A stretch of 64,000 nt of DNA from contig NZ_JABUAE010000001.1 of NCBI RefSeq assembly GCF_013314535.1, positions 248,001 to 312,000 of the forward strand. The letters run 5' to 3'. The notes beneath the pieces are model-generated. The model was not told the origin of the DNA. It saw only the letters and a list, made by a program, of their open reading frames with translations, and made no database searches. This stretch comes from Bacillus sp. Xin1 (GTDB lineage: Bacteria; Bacillota; Bacilli; Bacillales; Bacillaceae_G). Every line of letters begins with the position of its first letter. The stretch's first letter is position 1. Positions 45,967 to 55,532 of this stretch are shown here, piece by piece. Position numbers and translations under genes: made by a program.

Positions 45967-46599
45967 CTATTGGGTAGATTCGCTCTGTTCAGTTACTGCG
46001 TGTATTTTATTATTCACCCATACAAATCCTATACCAATACATATAGAAATTCCCCAACCAACTGCAGTCATGATTGCTCTCATTTCACCATATCCTTCCA
46101 CACCAAACACAGAGATGAAATAGATTTTTAAAAAGCTTTTTAAAATGAATTGGAGACCGAAAAATAGTGTTAAATATTGCAGTGCTGGATATATGCGTTT
46201 GTCGCGGTAAAGGACGCGACTTTTATCTCGGTCATGTCCTTGCAGTGCTGCAATATCAGCTGCGAAATATAACATGAGTGGTTTTTTAATAAAGATTGTG
46301 CAAATAACAATGCACCCGAGTACGATATGATAATATGCGTCATTCCAAAGCATTCGCTCGGCAGATCCGGATAATAGATCTACTGCCGTGTTAGCAACGA
46401 GGGTAATTAAAATAAAGAACCCTGTGACGTTGAACTGCTTTTCTTTCTTAAAGCAGTACAGTGTATAAAGAATTCCCGGTACCGAGGAAATGAGCATTGC
46501 ATAATAAGGATCAATATGTGCTTTTGCAAATTTCCAAATAACAAAAGGGAAGACGAGGTAAAAGACAATATCGAATATAACTTTTTTATTTTGATTCAT
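45967..46599 (-). CDS. VC0807-like integral membrane protein
   Basis: The 210-residue protein has about six hydrophobic segments and the family feature of a polar loop around residues 125-140 (DIAALQGHDRDKSRVLYRDKR). VC0807 proteins have no known function. AAGGAGGC precedes the ATG. Confidence 0.7.
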   Translation of the reverse strand: MNQNKKVIFDIVFYLVFPFVIWKFAKAHIDPYYAMLISSVPGILYTLYCFKKEKQFNVTGFFILITLVANTAVDLLSGSAERMLWNDAYYHIVLGCIVICTIFIKKPLMLYFAADIAALQGHDRDKSRVLYRDKRIYPALQYLTLFFGLQFILKSFLKIYFISVFGVEGYGEMRAIMTAVGWGISICIGIGFVWVNNKIHAVTEQSESTQ

Positions 46600-46997
46600 T
46601 TTATGCCTCCTTAAGTAATAGGTATATTTTACAATAGAATTTCTGAATATTGTACAAGATTAATTGATAATGAAAGTTAAAAAATCGATATAAATCCCTT
46701 CTTTTTGGTTAGGAGAGAGAATTTAGCCATGTATATAAGCGGTAAATGCTATGTAAACATTTTGAGCGTATACGAAATGAAGCGAAAATCATAGTTTGGT
46801 AGAAATAAAAAGATTGCCCCTAGCGTGGTAATCTTTTTTAGTATATAATAATTAAAACGCTTTCATTTTTAAATTTTTGTTCACAAAATTGACGAAAACT
46901 TAAGTTATTCCTATCGTCATGTTGTTTTATAATGAAACTAATCAACTATACATGCATACAATATTGTGAAATAAATAACATAAATAATCTATACAAA
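46600..46997. other. intergenic region with an orphan terminator
   Basis: AAAAAGATT (46807-46815) and AATCTTTTT (46830-46838) form a terminator-like hairpin on the plus strand, with no gene in front of it. A 21-codon frame (46729-46794) has an AGGAGAG site. TATAAT at 46927-46932 may be the -10 of the next gene. Confidence 0.45.
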
Positions 46998-47011
46998 TGT
47001 AAACGTTATCA
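46998..47011. promoter_or_regulatory. consensus cre site (CcpA)
   Basis: TGTAAACGTTATCA matches TGWAANCGNTNWCA at every position. It lies 21 bases before the next start codon and downstream of the candidate -10, a position that fits roadblock or repression by CcpA. Confidence 0.65.
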
Positions 47012-47031
47012 AAAAAAGAGAGGTGGAGACA

Positions 47032-47259
47032 ATGAGTAAATTTTTCTTCAATCATAACCCAGCAACAATAGAAGATGGAAGGCTTGTAGAATACGCTGAA
47101 ATTATTTATGGTGAAGGTGGCCGTTCTGTATTAGAAAATTTAATGGTGAAAGCATCTATCAGGTTGCGTGATCGTTATCCGCATAAATCTGACGAACAGA
47201 TCTCTCATCTCGTAAATCAAGGCTTGCACGATATGTTTCAGAAATATGTGAAGGAATAA
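47032..47259 (+). CDS. small soluble protein of unknown function
   Basis: The 75-residue protein (MSKFFFNHNPATIEDGRLV...) is helical and charged. The ATG at 47032 follows GAGGTGGAGA; a GTG nine bases upstream is less likely. The cre site suggests control by carbon source. No family was recognised. Confidence 0.72.
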   Translation: MSKFFFNHNPATIEDGRLVEYAEIIYGEGGRSVLENLMVKASIRLRDRYPHKSDEQISHLVNQGLHDMFQKYVKE

Positions 47260-47288
47260 GAGGAGCGAAAAAGCTTCTCTTATTTTTG
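47255..47288 (+). terminator. terminator of the 75-residue gene
   Basis: AATAAGAGGAGC-GAAAAA-GCTTCTCTTATT (one wobble), followed by TTTTT. Confidence 0.8.
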
Positions 47289-47351
47289 CATAAGGATTGC
47301 CCCCTTAGCTGACAATAAGAGTGAATTTGAAAAGCATAAGGGGTGAAAGAG

Positions 47352-47498
47352 ATGAGCAATGGCGTAGGACGTTCGAAAAAGAATCTTCCAACAGATGCAA
47401 ACCATGTGAGTGCGAAAGACAGGGAATATCAAAAACGAATGACAGAAAAGCAGCAACAAGAACATAACGATGGCCGGAAGTATAATGGGAAAATATAA
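47352..47498 (+). CDS. small hydrophilic basic protein
   Basis: The 48-residue frame (MSNGVGRSKKNLPTDANHV ...) is rich in K, Q, N and R with no hydrophobic segment. AGAGATG spacing is short, but GGGTGAAAGAG precedes the ATG and a terminator follows directly. Composition recalls small spore or DNA-binding proteins, but this is not enough to name it. Confidence 0.55.
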   Translation: MSNGVGRSKKNLPTDANHVSAKDREYQKRMTEKQQQEHNDGRKYNGKI

Positions 47499-47531
47499 GA
47501 AAAGCTCCTTCTCATATGAAGGGGCTTTTCT
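47498..47531. terminator. bidirectional terminator
   Basis: AGAAAAGCTCCTTC and GAAGGGGCTTTTCT form a 14-bp stem with one wobble and a six-base loop, between convergent genes. Confidence 0.85.
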
Positions 47532-48325
47532 CATGAAAAAAAATGATTAGCGGTTACATAAAAGAGTCCACCATTTATAATTTGCATTGTAATACGAGGT
47601 TCGTATTGCTCTTGTAGTGCTTGCTTTTCTATTTCGTAGCTTTCGGGAAGCTCTTCGCTTTCTTCGTAAAATCGATTTAGAAGCGCTAAGTCATGGTTCC
47701 AGCGCACATGTGCTTCTTCAGCCCATGTATGATTATCTGCTGCGATGAGATTTTTTAGTGCATCTTCTATTCGCTGGAGTCCGCTTTGCGGCTTAATAAT
47801 TGGAGTAAGCGTAAAACTGAAATCTGGTATTTTTGGCGTGAGCCGAATTTTTGCTAATGTTTCATGAAAGTTTGTAATCATTGTCCCAGAAATAAGATGA
47901 ATCCCAATGGAATGAAGCATGTCTTTTTTTCGATCACATTGATAACATACTTTTACATTAACGCCAAGCCATGGGTGAAGTGGTGTATGAGTTGTACCAC
48001 CTGAATTCACTTCCTCGAATAAACGTATGTAGGATCCAAGTTCTTTTGTTGTTTGAAAGATTTGATGCAGGCGAGGAGAGCCATAGTGAATAAGCTCACC
48101 TTCCTCCTCTGCGTTCTCTGGATTTGTAATGAGAGTAAGTTTCATCGGATTTGGAACGCCGCCTGTTTTCTCAAGGTAATGCCAGTAAAAAGGGCGATTC
48201 ATCAATAGTTTATCCATCTCAATTGTTAATTGTACATCTAGTAGATGCGGGGAACGTCGGGAAATTTCACAGTCGTTTGCTTCAAAAAAACTCCATAAAT
48301 AATTATGAATTTCATGTTGCTGCAT
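47531..48325 (-). CDS. yqhG: YqhG family protein
   Basis: The 264-residue soluble protein begins MQQHEIHNYLWSFFEANDCEI at 48325, inside the last codons of the helicase gene (14-base overlap), with GAGGTG before it. Conserved Bacillales YqhG proteins have this size and place. A CDRKKDMLHS region and many charged residues are visible, but no catalytic motif. The tight overlap suggests a functional partnership with the helicase. Confidence 0.78.
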   Translation of the reverse strand: MQQHEIHNYLWSFFEANDCEISRRSPHLLDVQLTIEMDKLLMNRPFYWHYLEKTGGVPNPMKLTLITNPENAEEEGELIHYGSPRLHQIFQTTKELGSYIRLFEEVNSGGTTHTPLHPWLGVNVKVCYQCDRKKDMLHSIGIHLISGTMITNFHETLAKIRLTPKIPDFSFTLTPIIKPQSGLQRIEDALKNLIAADNHTWAEEAHVRWNHDLALLNRFYEESEELPESYEIEKQALQEQYEPRITMQIINGGLFYVTANHFFS

Positions 48326-49994
48326 AACCTTGCACCTCAGCTTCGTTTCTCTTCGCAAAGTCGATGATGGATGTTAAATTTTCCATTTTAATTCGAATTT
48401 CTCCTTCGCTCTTTGACCCTGCGAAAATCTCTTGAATATGCGCATCGATATTTTTCATATTGATTCTTGTTAAAATCTCATCAAGTTCACCGATGACTCG
48501 CTCAAATAAATTGATTTTTTCGTATAGAAGTTTCAAAATATGTTCTTCAACTGTATGCTTTGTCGCTAAGTTATAAATATGGACATCATTTTTTTGTCCA
48601 AGCCTATGAATACGTCCAATCCGTTGTTCAAGCCGCATTGGGTTCCAGGGCAAGTCATAGTTAATCATATGACTACAAAATTGTAAGTTAATCCCTTCAC
48701 CGCCTGCTTCTGTTGCGATTAACACTTGCGCATGATTTTGGAAGAGTTCTTTCATCCAATCTTTTTTTCCGCGTTTGAATCCACCTCGAAAGGGAACCGA
48801 TGAAATACCATGTTGTTTTAAAAACCATTGTAAGTACATTTGTGTTGCTCTATATTCTGTAAAGATAACGACTTTATTATCAATTTCTTTTATAAGCTCT
48901 AGTGCTTGATTTGCTTTTGAATTAAAAGGAATATGGTTGATTTTATCCATTAAAACATCGATATATGGATCTGGTATATAATTCTCATTTTCTTTTTGTC
49001 TTTTTTCTACATGTTTTTTAAGTGAATAATAAACTGCTTCCCGGCTACTGCATACTTCTCTTTTCAAAGTTAATGATGAAAAGGCAGAGGTAAACGCGTC
49101 TTGTCCTTTCCAATGTTCAATCGCGTTATACAGAGCTCGTTCTTCTCCATTAAAATCAACAAATATGGTTCGAACGTGCCTTTTAGGCCACTCAATCCCT
49201 GTACCGTTTCGACGATTTCGTACCATGACTTTGTTAATAAGGGCTTTCAAATCTTCATCTGACTCTGTAGAGCGATTTTTAGAAGCATAGTATTCTTCGA
49301 AGTTAGATTGATTCCCTAAATGACCGGGTTTTAATAAAGAAACAAGATTAAAGATTTCATCGATTTTGTTTTGGACAGGTGTTGCAGTTAGTAATAAACA
49401 AAACTTCTTTTTTAGACGCTGCGCAAATTCATAGTTTTTTGTTTTATTATTTTTGAGTTTATGTGCCTCATCAATAATGATGAGATCATATTCTAGGTTC
49501 AAAACGATATCACGATGCGGTGAACGCTTTGCTGTATCAATTGATGAAACGATGACGTCAGCTTGTTCCCATGAGTAGCTTTTTCTCTGGGCAACTGCAG
49601 GGATAAAAAACTTGGTGTTAAGTTCATATGCCCACTGGGAAACAAGGGAGGCTGGAACGAGTATAAGTACTTTTTTAACAAGACCACGCACCATATATTC
49701 TTTTAAAATCAGACCCGCTTCAATTGTTTTTCCAAGTCCAACCTCATCTGCTAGTATCGCTTTTCCATTCATTTGCTCAATCACAGTTTGCGCAACTTCT
49801 AATTGGTGAGGAAGCGGTGTGAAATGAGATAAATGTTTTGGTGCTTGCAAACCATCGAATGTAGGGACAAGTAACGACTTTTCTGTTTCGTAGGCTAAAT
49901 TATACAATTCCCAATTTGTCCAAGGACCGTCCTCATCAATTCGTTTTAAAAAATTTTCTTGCCATGTCCGATCTACGGAAATATCAACATTCAT
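48312..49994 (-). CDS. yqhH: SNF2-family DNA/RNA helicase
   Basis: The 560-residue protein has the helicase superfamily 2 motifs in order: I (LADEVGLGKTIEAG), II (LIIIDEAHKLKN), III (LLTATP), V/VI (EAGGEGINLQF and QRIGRIHRLGQ). It belongs to the Swi2/Snf2 RapA/HepA-like group. It would translocate on double-stranded nucleic acid using ATP. The B. subtilis equivalent YqhH sits with YqhG at the same place. Its cellular role is not established. Confidence 0.88.
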   Translation of the reverse strand: MNVDISVDRTWQENFLKRIDEDGPWTNWELYNLAYETEKSLLVPTFDGLQAPKHLSHFTPLPHQLEVAQTVIEQMNGKAILADEVGLGKTIEAGLILKEYMVRGLVKKVLILVPASLVSQWAYELNTKFFIPAVAQRKSYSWEQADVIVSSIDTAKRSPHRDIVLNLEYDLIIIDEAHKLKNNKTKNYEFAQRLKKKFCLLLTATPVQNKIDEIFNLVSLLKPGHLGNQSNFEEYYASKNRSTESDEDLKALINKVMVRNRRNGTGIEWPKRHVRTIFVDFNGEERALYNAIEHWKGQDAFTSAFSSLTLKREVCSSREAVYYSLKKHVEKRQKENENYIPDPYIDVLMDKINHIPFNSKANQALELIKEIDNKVVIFTEYRATQMYLQWFLKQHGISSVPFRGGFKRGKKDWMKELFQNHAQVLIATEAGGEGINLQFCSHMINYDLPWNPMRLEQRIGRIHRLGQKNDVHIYNLATKHTVEEHILKLLYEKINLFERVIGELDEILTRINMKNIDAHIQEIFAGSKSEGEIRIKMENLTSIIDFAKRNEAEVQGYAAT

Positions 49995-50344
49995 GAAAAC
50001 TCTCCCACCTTTTGTAAACTAAAACGGTTATTATTATATCCTTCACCCAAAACGATAATTTCTAGCATTTTTAGGGGAAGTCGTTTTTGCAAGTATAAGA
50101 ATAAAAAATTCCAAATTATTTTTTATGCTAGAATATTGATGAAATAGATCGAAAAATGTTAGGATAATGGTGTGAAATGAATGGAATCTTTCGTATTTTA
50201 TCCAAGAAAGTACTTTTTTATTTACGCTTTCATAAAAAAATGCATTGAGATTCCGTATATCCCATCTTTTCTGAATGAAAAATGTTTAGATACGGGAAGC
50301 CAACTTTTATTGATTTGTCATAGACAGCATAAGGGGGAAAGAAC
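49995..50344. other. leader region of the glycine cleavage genes
   Basis: No tandem glycine aptamer is recognisable here. A 55-codon frame (50181-50348) ends in ATGA overlap with the gcvT start but lacks a clear ribosome binding site. The AAGGGGGAAAG site at 50331-50341 serves gcvT. Confidence 0.4.
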
Positions 50345-51445
50345 ATGATTACATTACAACGTACACCGCTATTTGATGTTTACGCGAAGTATGGTGGGAA
50401 AACAATCGACTTTGGTGGTTGGGAATTACCAGTTCAATTTTCAAGCATTAAAGAAGAGCACGAAGTTGTTCGTACAGCAGCGGGTCTATTTGATGTGTCT
50501 CACATGGGAGAAGTAGAAGTAACGGGCACAGATAGTTTAGCATTTTTACAACGTGTTGTTACAAATGACGTTTCTACCTTAAAGGTAGGAGGCGCACAAT
50601 ATACAGCAATGTGTTACGAAAATGGTGGTACTGTAGATGATTTATTAATCTACAAACGTGGCGAAGAAGACTATTTATTAGTAATCAATGCATCGAACAT
50701 CGAGAAAGATTACGAATGGTTAGCAAGTCATGTAATTGGCGATACGAAAGTAGTCAATGTTTCTAGTGAAATTGCACAGCTTGCAATTCAAGGACCAAAA
50801 GCAGAAGGCATTTTACAAAAAGTTGTGTCAGAAGATTTAAAAGAAATTAAGTTCTTTAAATTTAAAAATCCTGTTCTTGTAGATGGTGTAGAAGCACTTG
50901 TATCACGCACTGGTTACACAGGCGAAGACGGATTTGAAATTTACTGTAAGAGTGAAGATGCTGCAAAACTTTGGGAGAAACTTCTTGAAGTTGGAGCAGA
51001 AGACGGCTTAAAACCATGTGGTTTAGGAGCACGTGATACACTTCGTTTTGAAGCAACACTTCCACTTTATGGTCAAGAATTATCGAAAGATATTACACCA
51101 ATTGAAGCTGGAATTGGTTTTGCAGTAAAAACAAACAAAGAGGCAGATTTCTTTGGAAAAGAAACATTAAAAGAATACAAAGAAAACGGTGCACCTCGTA
51201 AATTAGTCGGTATTGAAGTAATTGAGCGCGGTATTCCTCGCACACATTATCCAGTATATGTAGGCGAAGAAAAAATCGGTGAAGTTACAAGTGGTACACA
51301 ATCTCCAACGTTAAAGAAAAGCATTGGCTTAGCATTAGTTGATGTAAAATACGCAGCAGTTGATACAGAAGTAGAAATTGAGATTCGTAATAAACGCGTC
51401 AAAGCAGTAGTCGTTCCAACACCATTTTACAAACGTTCAAAGTAA
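50345..51445 (+). CDS. gcvT: glycine cleavage system T protein (aminomethyltransferase)
   Basis: GcvT releases ammonia and makes methylene-THF from the aminomethyl lipoyl-H protein. The 366-residue protein has [11 protein letters not shown], the folate-binding region around [13 protein letters not shown] and [12 protein letters not shown], and a C-terminal barrel ([20 protein letters not shown]). It is first in a three-gene operon. Codon use is like highly expressed genes. Confidence 0.95.
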   Translation: MITLQRTPLFDVYAKYGGKTIDFGGWELPVQFSSIKEEHEVVRTAAGLFDVSHMGEVEVTGTDSLAFLQRVVTNDVSTLKVGGAQYTAMCYENGGTVDDLLIYKRGEEDYLLVINASNIEKDYEWLASHVIGDTKVVNVSSEIAQLAIQGPKAEGILQKVVSEDLKEIKFFKFKNPVLVDGVEALVSRTGYTGEDGFEIYCKSEDAAKLWEKLLEVGAEDGLKPCGLGARDTLRFEATLPLYGQELSKDITPIEAGIGFAVKTNKEADFFGKETLKEYKENGAPRKLVGIEVIERGIPRTHYPVYVGEEKIGEVTSGTQSPTLKKSIGLALVDVKYAAVDTEVEIEIRNKRVKAVVVPTPFYKRSK

Positions 51446-51465
51446 CGGGGAGAGGGGTAGATTTC

Positions 51466-52809
51466 ATGTTGCATCGTTATCTTCCAATGACAGAAGAAGA
51501 CAAAAAAGAAATGTTACAAACGATCGGCGTTCAAACGATCGATGAATTATTTTCTGATATTCCAGAGAGTGTTCGTTTTAAAGGGGATTTAAAAATTAAA
51601 CAAGCGAAGTCAGAACCAGAACTTTTAAAAGAACTGACTGGTATGGCTCGTAAAAATGCGAATTTAAAAGATTATGCTTCCTTCTTAGGAGCAGGCGTAT
51701 ACGATCATTATGCTCCAGTAATTGTTGATCATGTTATTTCTCGTTCAGAATTTTATACAGCGTACACACCATACCAACCAGAAATTTCACAAGGGGAATT
51801 ACAAGCGATTTTTGAATTCCAAACAATGATTTGTGAATTAACAGGAATGGATGTGGCAAACTCCTCTATGTATGACGGAGGTACAGCTTTAGCAGAAGCG
51901 GCAATGCTAGCAGCTGGTCATACTCGTAAAAAGAAAATCCTTGTTTCTAAAGCAGTTCATCCAGAATCAAGAGCAGTACTTGAAACATATGCAAAAGGTC
52001 AACATCTTGAAGTTGTTGAAATTGATTATAAAGACGGTGTAACAGATTTAGACGTATTGCAAAGCGAAGTAGATGATACAGTAGCTTGTGTAATTGTTCA
52101 ATATCCAAACTTCTTTGGACAAGTTGAAAAGTTAGCTGATATTGAAAAAATCGTTCATGAACAAAAGTCATTATTTATCGTTTCTTCAAATCCATTATCA
52201 TTAGGTGCATTAACACCACCAGGAAAATTTGGTGCTGATATTGTAATCGGTGATGCACAACCATTTGGCATCCCAACACAGTTTGGTGGACCACACTGTG
52301 GTTATTTCGCAACAACGAAAGCATTTATGCGTAAAATTCCAGGGCGTCTTGTAGGACAAACTGTAGATTCAGATGGTAAACGTGGTTTTGTATTAACATT
52401 GCAAGCTCGTGAACAACATATTCGTCGTGATAAAGCGACATCTAACATTTGTTCTAACCAAGCATTAAACGCATTAGCAGCATCTGTTGCGATGACAGCA
52501 CTTGGAAAACAAGGTGTGAAAGAAATGGCGCGTCAAAACATTTCTAAAGCACAATATGCAAAACGTCAATTTGAAGCAAAAGGATTTACAGTAACATTTG
52601 CTGGTCCATTCTTCAATGAATTTGTTGTAGATTGCAAACGTTCAGTACAAGAAGTAAATGATGCATTAGTTCAAAAGAATATTATCGGTGGTTATGACCT
52701 GGGCCGTGATTATAAAGAGCTAGCGAACCATATGCTTTTAGCAGTAACAGAGCTTCGTACAAAAGAAGAAATTGACACACTTGTAAACGAAATGGGGGCT
52801 ATCCAATGA
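51466..52809 (+). CDS. gcvPA: glycine dehydrogenase (P protein) subunit 1
   Basis: The 447-residue subunit is the N-terminal half of the split PLP-dependent glycine decarboxylase. [14 protein letters not shown] and [23 protein letters not shown] are visible (shown here in short). It is paired with GcvPB encoded next, with ATGA overlap. Confidence 0.95.
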   Translation: MLHRYLPMTEEDKKEMLQTIGVQTIDELFSDIPESVRFKGDLKIKQAKSEPELLKELTGMARKNANLKDYASFLGAGVYDHYAPVIVDHVISRSEFYTAYTPYQPEISQGELQAIFEFQTMICELTGMDVANSSMYDGGTALAEAAMLAAGHTRKKKILVSKAVHPESRAVLETYAKGQHLEVVEIDYKDGVTDLDVLQSEVDDTVACVIVQYPNFFGQVEKLADIEKIVHEQKSLFIVSSNPLSLGALTPPGKFGADIVIGDAQPFGIPTQFGGPHCGYFATTKAFMRKIPGRLVGQTVDSDGKRGFVLTLQAREQHIRRDKATSNICSNQALNALAASVAMTALGKQGVKEMARQNISKAQYAKRQFEAKGFTVTFAGPFFNEFVVDCKRSVQEVNDALVQKNIIGGYDLGRDYKELANHMLLAVTELRTKEEIDTLVNEMGAIQ

Positions 52810-54281
52810 AGAACCAAGACCAAGCACTTATTTTTGAAATGAGTAAAGAAGGACGCGTAGGATATAGCTTACCCCAATTAGATGTAGAAGAAGTAAAATT
52901 AGAAGATGTGTTTGAGAGCGATTATATTCGTACTGAAGATGCAGAGCTTCCAGAAGTATCGGAGCTTGACATTATGCGTCATTACACAGCACTTTCAAAC
53001 CGTAACCACGGCGTTGATTCTGGATTTTATCCATTAGGGTCTTGTACGATGAAGTACAACCCAAAAATCAATGAGAATGTGGCACGTTTCCCAGGCTTTG
53101 CGAATATTCATCCGCTTCAAGACGAAAAAACGGTGCAAGGTGCAATGGAATTAATGTACGACTTGCAAGAACATTTAATTGAAATTACAGGTATGGATAC
53201 TGTTACACTTCAACCAGCAGCTGGTGCACATGGAGAATGGACAGGATTAATGTTAATCCGTGCATACCATGAATCAAACGGTGACTTTAACCGTACGAAA
53301 GTAATTGTGCCGGATTCTGCGCACGGAACAAACCCAGCGTCTGCAACGGTAGCAGGATTTGAAACAATTACAGTAAAATCAAATGAGAATGGTCTTGTTG
53401 ATTTAGAAGACTTAAAACGTGTTGTGAACGAAGAAACAGCAGCACTTATGCTAACAAATCCAAATACACTTGGTTTATTTGAAGAAAATATTTTAGAGAT
53501 GGCAGAAATCGTTCATAATGCAGGTGGTAAATTGTATTATGATGGTGCGAACTTAAATGCGGTATTAAGTCAAGCACGTCCTGGTGATATGGGATTTGAC
53601 GTTGTGCATTTAAACCTTCATAAAACATTTACAGGTCCGCATGGCGGCGGTGGCCCAGGCTCTGGTCCAGTAGGTGTAAAAGCAGATTTAATTCCGTTTT
53701 TACCAAAACCAATTTTAGAGAAAACAGAAAATGGTTACCACTTTAACTACGATCGTCCACAAGCAATTGGACGCGTAAAACCGTTCTATGGAAACTTCGG
53801 TATTAACGTTCGTGCTTATACGTATATTCGTTCTATGGGTCCAGATGGACTGCGCGCAGTAACAGAATATGCTGTATTAAATGCAAACTATATGATGAGA
53901 AGATTAGCTCCGTTCTATGATCTTCCATTTGATAGACATTGTAAGCATGAGTTTGTATTATCAGGTCGTCGTCAAAAGAAACTTGGTGTACGTACATTAG
54001 ATATCGCAAAACGTCTGCTTGATTTTGGCTACCATCCACCAACAATTTACTTCCCACTAAACGTGGAAGAATGTATTATGATTGAGCCAACAGAAACAGA
54101 ATCAAAAGAAACGTTAGATGGATTCATCGATAAGATGATTCAAATCGCAAAAGAAGCAGAAGAAAATCCAGAGGTTGTACAAGAAGCACCACATACGACG
54201 GTAATTAAGCGTCTTGATGAAACGATGGCTGCTCGTAAACCAGTTTTACGTTATCAAAAGCCAGCTCCTGTACAAGTTTGA
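52806..54281 (+). CDS. gcvPB: glycine dehydrogenase (P protein) subunit 2
   Basis: The 491-residue subunit holds the PLP site: [20 protein letters not shown] contains the lysine that binds the cofactor. Together with GcvPA, T, H and L proteins it cleaves glycine. The start overlaps gcvPA by four bases. The last 30 residues are a proline-rich tail. Confidence 0.95.
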   Translation: MKNQDQALIFEMSKEGRVGYSLPQLDVEEVKLEDVFESDYIRTEDAELPEVSELDIMRHYTALSNRNHGVDSGFYPLGSCTMKYNPKINENVARFPGFANIHPLQDEKTVQGAMELMYDLQEHLIEITGMDTVTLQPAAGAHGEWTGLMLIRAYHESNGDFNRTKVIVPDSAHGTNPASATVAGFETITVKSNENGLVDLEDLKRVVNEETAALMLTNPNTLGLFEENILEMAEIVHNAGGKLYYDGANLNAVLSQARPGDMGFDVVHLNLHKTFTGPHGGGGPGSGPVGVKADLIPFLPKPILEKTENGYHFNYDRPQAIGRVKPFYGNFGINVRAYTYIRSMGPDGLRAVTEYAVLNANYMMRRLAPFYDLPFDRHCKHEFVLSGRRQKKLGVRTLDIAKRLLDFGYHPPTIYFPLNVEECIMIEPTETESKETLDGFIDKMIQIAKEAEENPEVVQEAPHTTVIKRLDETMAARKPVLRYQKPAPVQV

Positions 54282-54295
54282 TCATATGTAAAATG

Positions 54296-54327
54296 AAAAG
54301 AACTCACTATATGCGAGTTCTTTTTTT
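54296..54327 (+). terminator. terminator of the gcv operon
   Basis: AAAAGAACTC and GAGTTCTTTT form a perfect stem with a nine-base loop, followed by T-run. Confidence 0.88.
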
Positions 54328-54549
54328 GTGGAGAATTTGTGCAGAAATTATGAAAATCATGTAAAGAATTTTTAGGTTTTATGTAATAGTGCGGAAGAAA
54401 GTTGTTTTTTAGGTTTTATTGTTGAAAAAGTCAGTTTGATAAAATTGTGTATTTTTGTTAGAATTTTATTGAAATTAAGAGGGTGTAATGAGAGAGACGT
54501 AACTCATTTTTATGTATATGTGAAAAAACGAACAATTTGGGGTGAGAGA

Positions 54550-54774
54550 ATGGGCTATAAGTGTTACAGGATGGTGTATCATTTAGAAAATGGTAAAACG
54601 ATTAAAGATATAAAGGAATTTTGTTATCGGGATCATGGGAAAATGTTAGAGCGTGTAGCACATCGTGTAATGGATAACGCAGAAGTGACAGCAATTGATA
54701 AGCAAGGAACAATTATTTCAATAGCTTGCGATGACATTGTAAAAGTAGAGCTCGATTATATAAAAGAAAGTTAA
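54550..54774 (+). CDS. hypothetical small protein
   Basis: The 74-residue protein (MGYKCYRMVYHLENGKTIKD...) is soluble with alpha/beta character. It starts at ATG 54550 behind GGGGTGAGAG; an in-frame upstream extension (from 54436) lacks a site. No family was recognised. Confidence 0.65.
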   Translation: MGYKCYRMVYHLENGKTIKDIKEFCYRDHGKMLERVAHRVMDNAEVTAIDKQGTIISIACDDIVKVELDYIKES

Positions 54775-54844
54775 CCTTGAGTCATATCGAATTATTCGAT
54801 AAAATATACTGTTGAATGGTGAAGTGAGAAGAGAGGAGTTTATC

Positions 54845-55036
54845 ATGGGTAGTACAAGACACTTTTATATGTTTGTTTTAGCGTTTGTACTTGTTGTGGC
54901 ATTAACGGTATATTTAATTGTTGATAGCAGCTGGTACAATGCAGTGCATCCAGCATTTCTTATTTTTATGTATGTAGGAATTGCGGTTGTTAGTTTTGGG
55001 ATGAGAGATGAAATGTTAGATCGCTTTGAGAAGTGA
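54845..55036 (+). CDS. small membrane protein
   Basis: The 63-residue product (MGSTRHFYMFVLAFVLVVALTV...) has two hydrophobic segments (about 7-25 and 34-52) and a charged tail (RDEMLDRFEK). AGAGGAG precedes the ATG at 54845. Function unknown. Confidence 0.65.
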   Translation: MGSTRHFYMFVLAFVLVVALTVYLIVDSSWYNAVHPAFLIFMYVGIAVVSFGMRDEMLDRFEK

Positions 55037-55045
55037 TACATATAC

Positions 55046-55079
55046 AAAAGACCAACAGGAAATAGTTGGTCTTTTTTTC
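55046..55079 (+). terminator. terminator before the GntR gene
   Basis: AAAAGACCAAC and GTTGGTCTTTT form an 11-bp stem with an eight-base loop, followed by T-run. Confidence 0.85.
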
Positions 55080-55140
55080 TTGCCAAAAATAGGATGATGT
55101 GTATATACTGTACATATAAAGTATATACAGTATATACACA
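55080..55140 (+). promoter_or_regulatory. promoter and operator of the GntR-ABC operon
   Basis: TTGCCA (55080-55085) and TATACT (55104-55109) are 18 bases apart. A perfect 15-bp inverted repeat (arms 55098-55112 and 55126-55140, 13-base spacer) covers the -10 and beyond. The palindrome GTATATAC occurs at 55101, 55121 and 55131. A repressor bound here would block transcription, so autorepression by the GntR protein is likely. Confidence 0.7.
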
Positions 55141-55152
55141 TTGGAGGGAAAC

Positions 55153-55527
55153 ATGGATATTATCATTTCAAATTCTTCTCCAGACCCTATTTATGAACAA
55201 ATTAGTAAGCAGTTAAGGCAGCTTATTTTAAATGGTCGTCTAAAGGGTGGAGATCAATTGCCATCTATTCGCATATTAGCAAAAGAATTACAAATTAGTG
55301 TGATTACGACGAAACGTGCGTATGAGGAACTTGAAAAGGAGGGTTACATTGAAACGGTTGCGGGAAAAGGGTCGTATGTCTCTGGGCAAAATAATGAGCT
55401 TATAAGGGAACAACGATTGCGTTTACTAGAAAGTAAAGTGGAAGAAGTTGTTCAGGAAAGTAAATTTTTACAGCTTTCACTTGAAGAGTTAGAGCAAATG
55501 ATTGCGTTTTTATATAAGGGGGAATAA
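55153..55527 (+). CDS. GntR-family (YtrA-type) repressor
   Basis: The 124-residue protein has only the GntR winged helix (about 10-72; DQLPSIRILAKELQISVITTKRAYEELEKEGYIETVAGKG is its central block, shown in parts) and a short helical tail (EQRLRLLESKVEEVV), as in the YtrA subfamily that lacks a sensor domain. ATG 55153 lies behind GGAGGG. It is the first gene of the operon. Confidence 0.88.
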   Translation: MDIIISNSSPDPIYEQISKQLRQLILNGRLKGGDQLPSIRILAKELQISVITTKRAYEELEKEGYIETVAGKGSYVSGQNNELIREQRLRLLESKVEEVVQESKFLQLSLEELEQMIAFLYKGE

Positions 55528-55532
55528 GCGAC

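Noticed and set aside
50181-50348. 55-codon frame overlapping the gcvT start as a gene
   Set aside because: No clear ribosome binding site and no recognisable protein features. Mentioned only as part of the leader finding.
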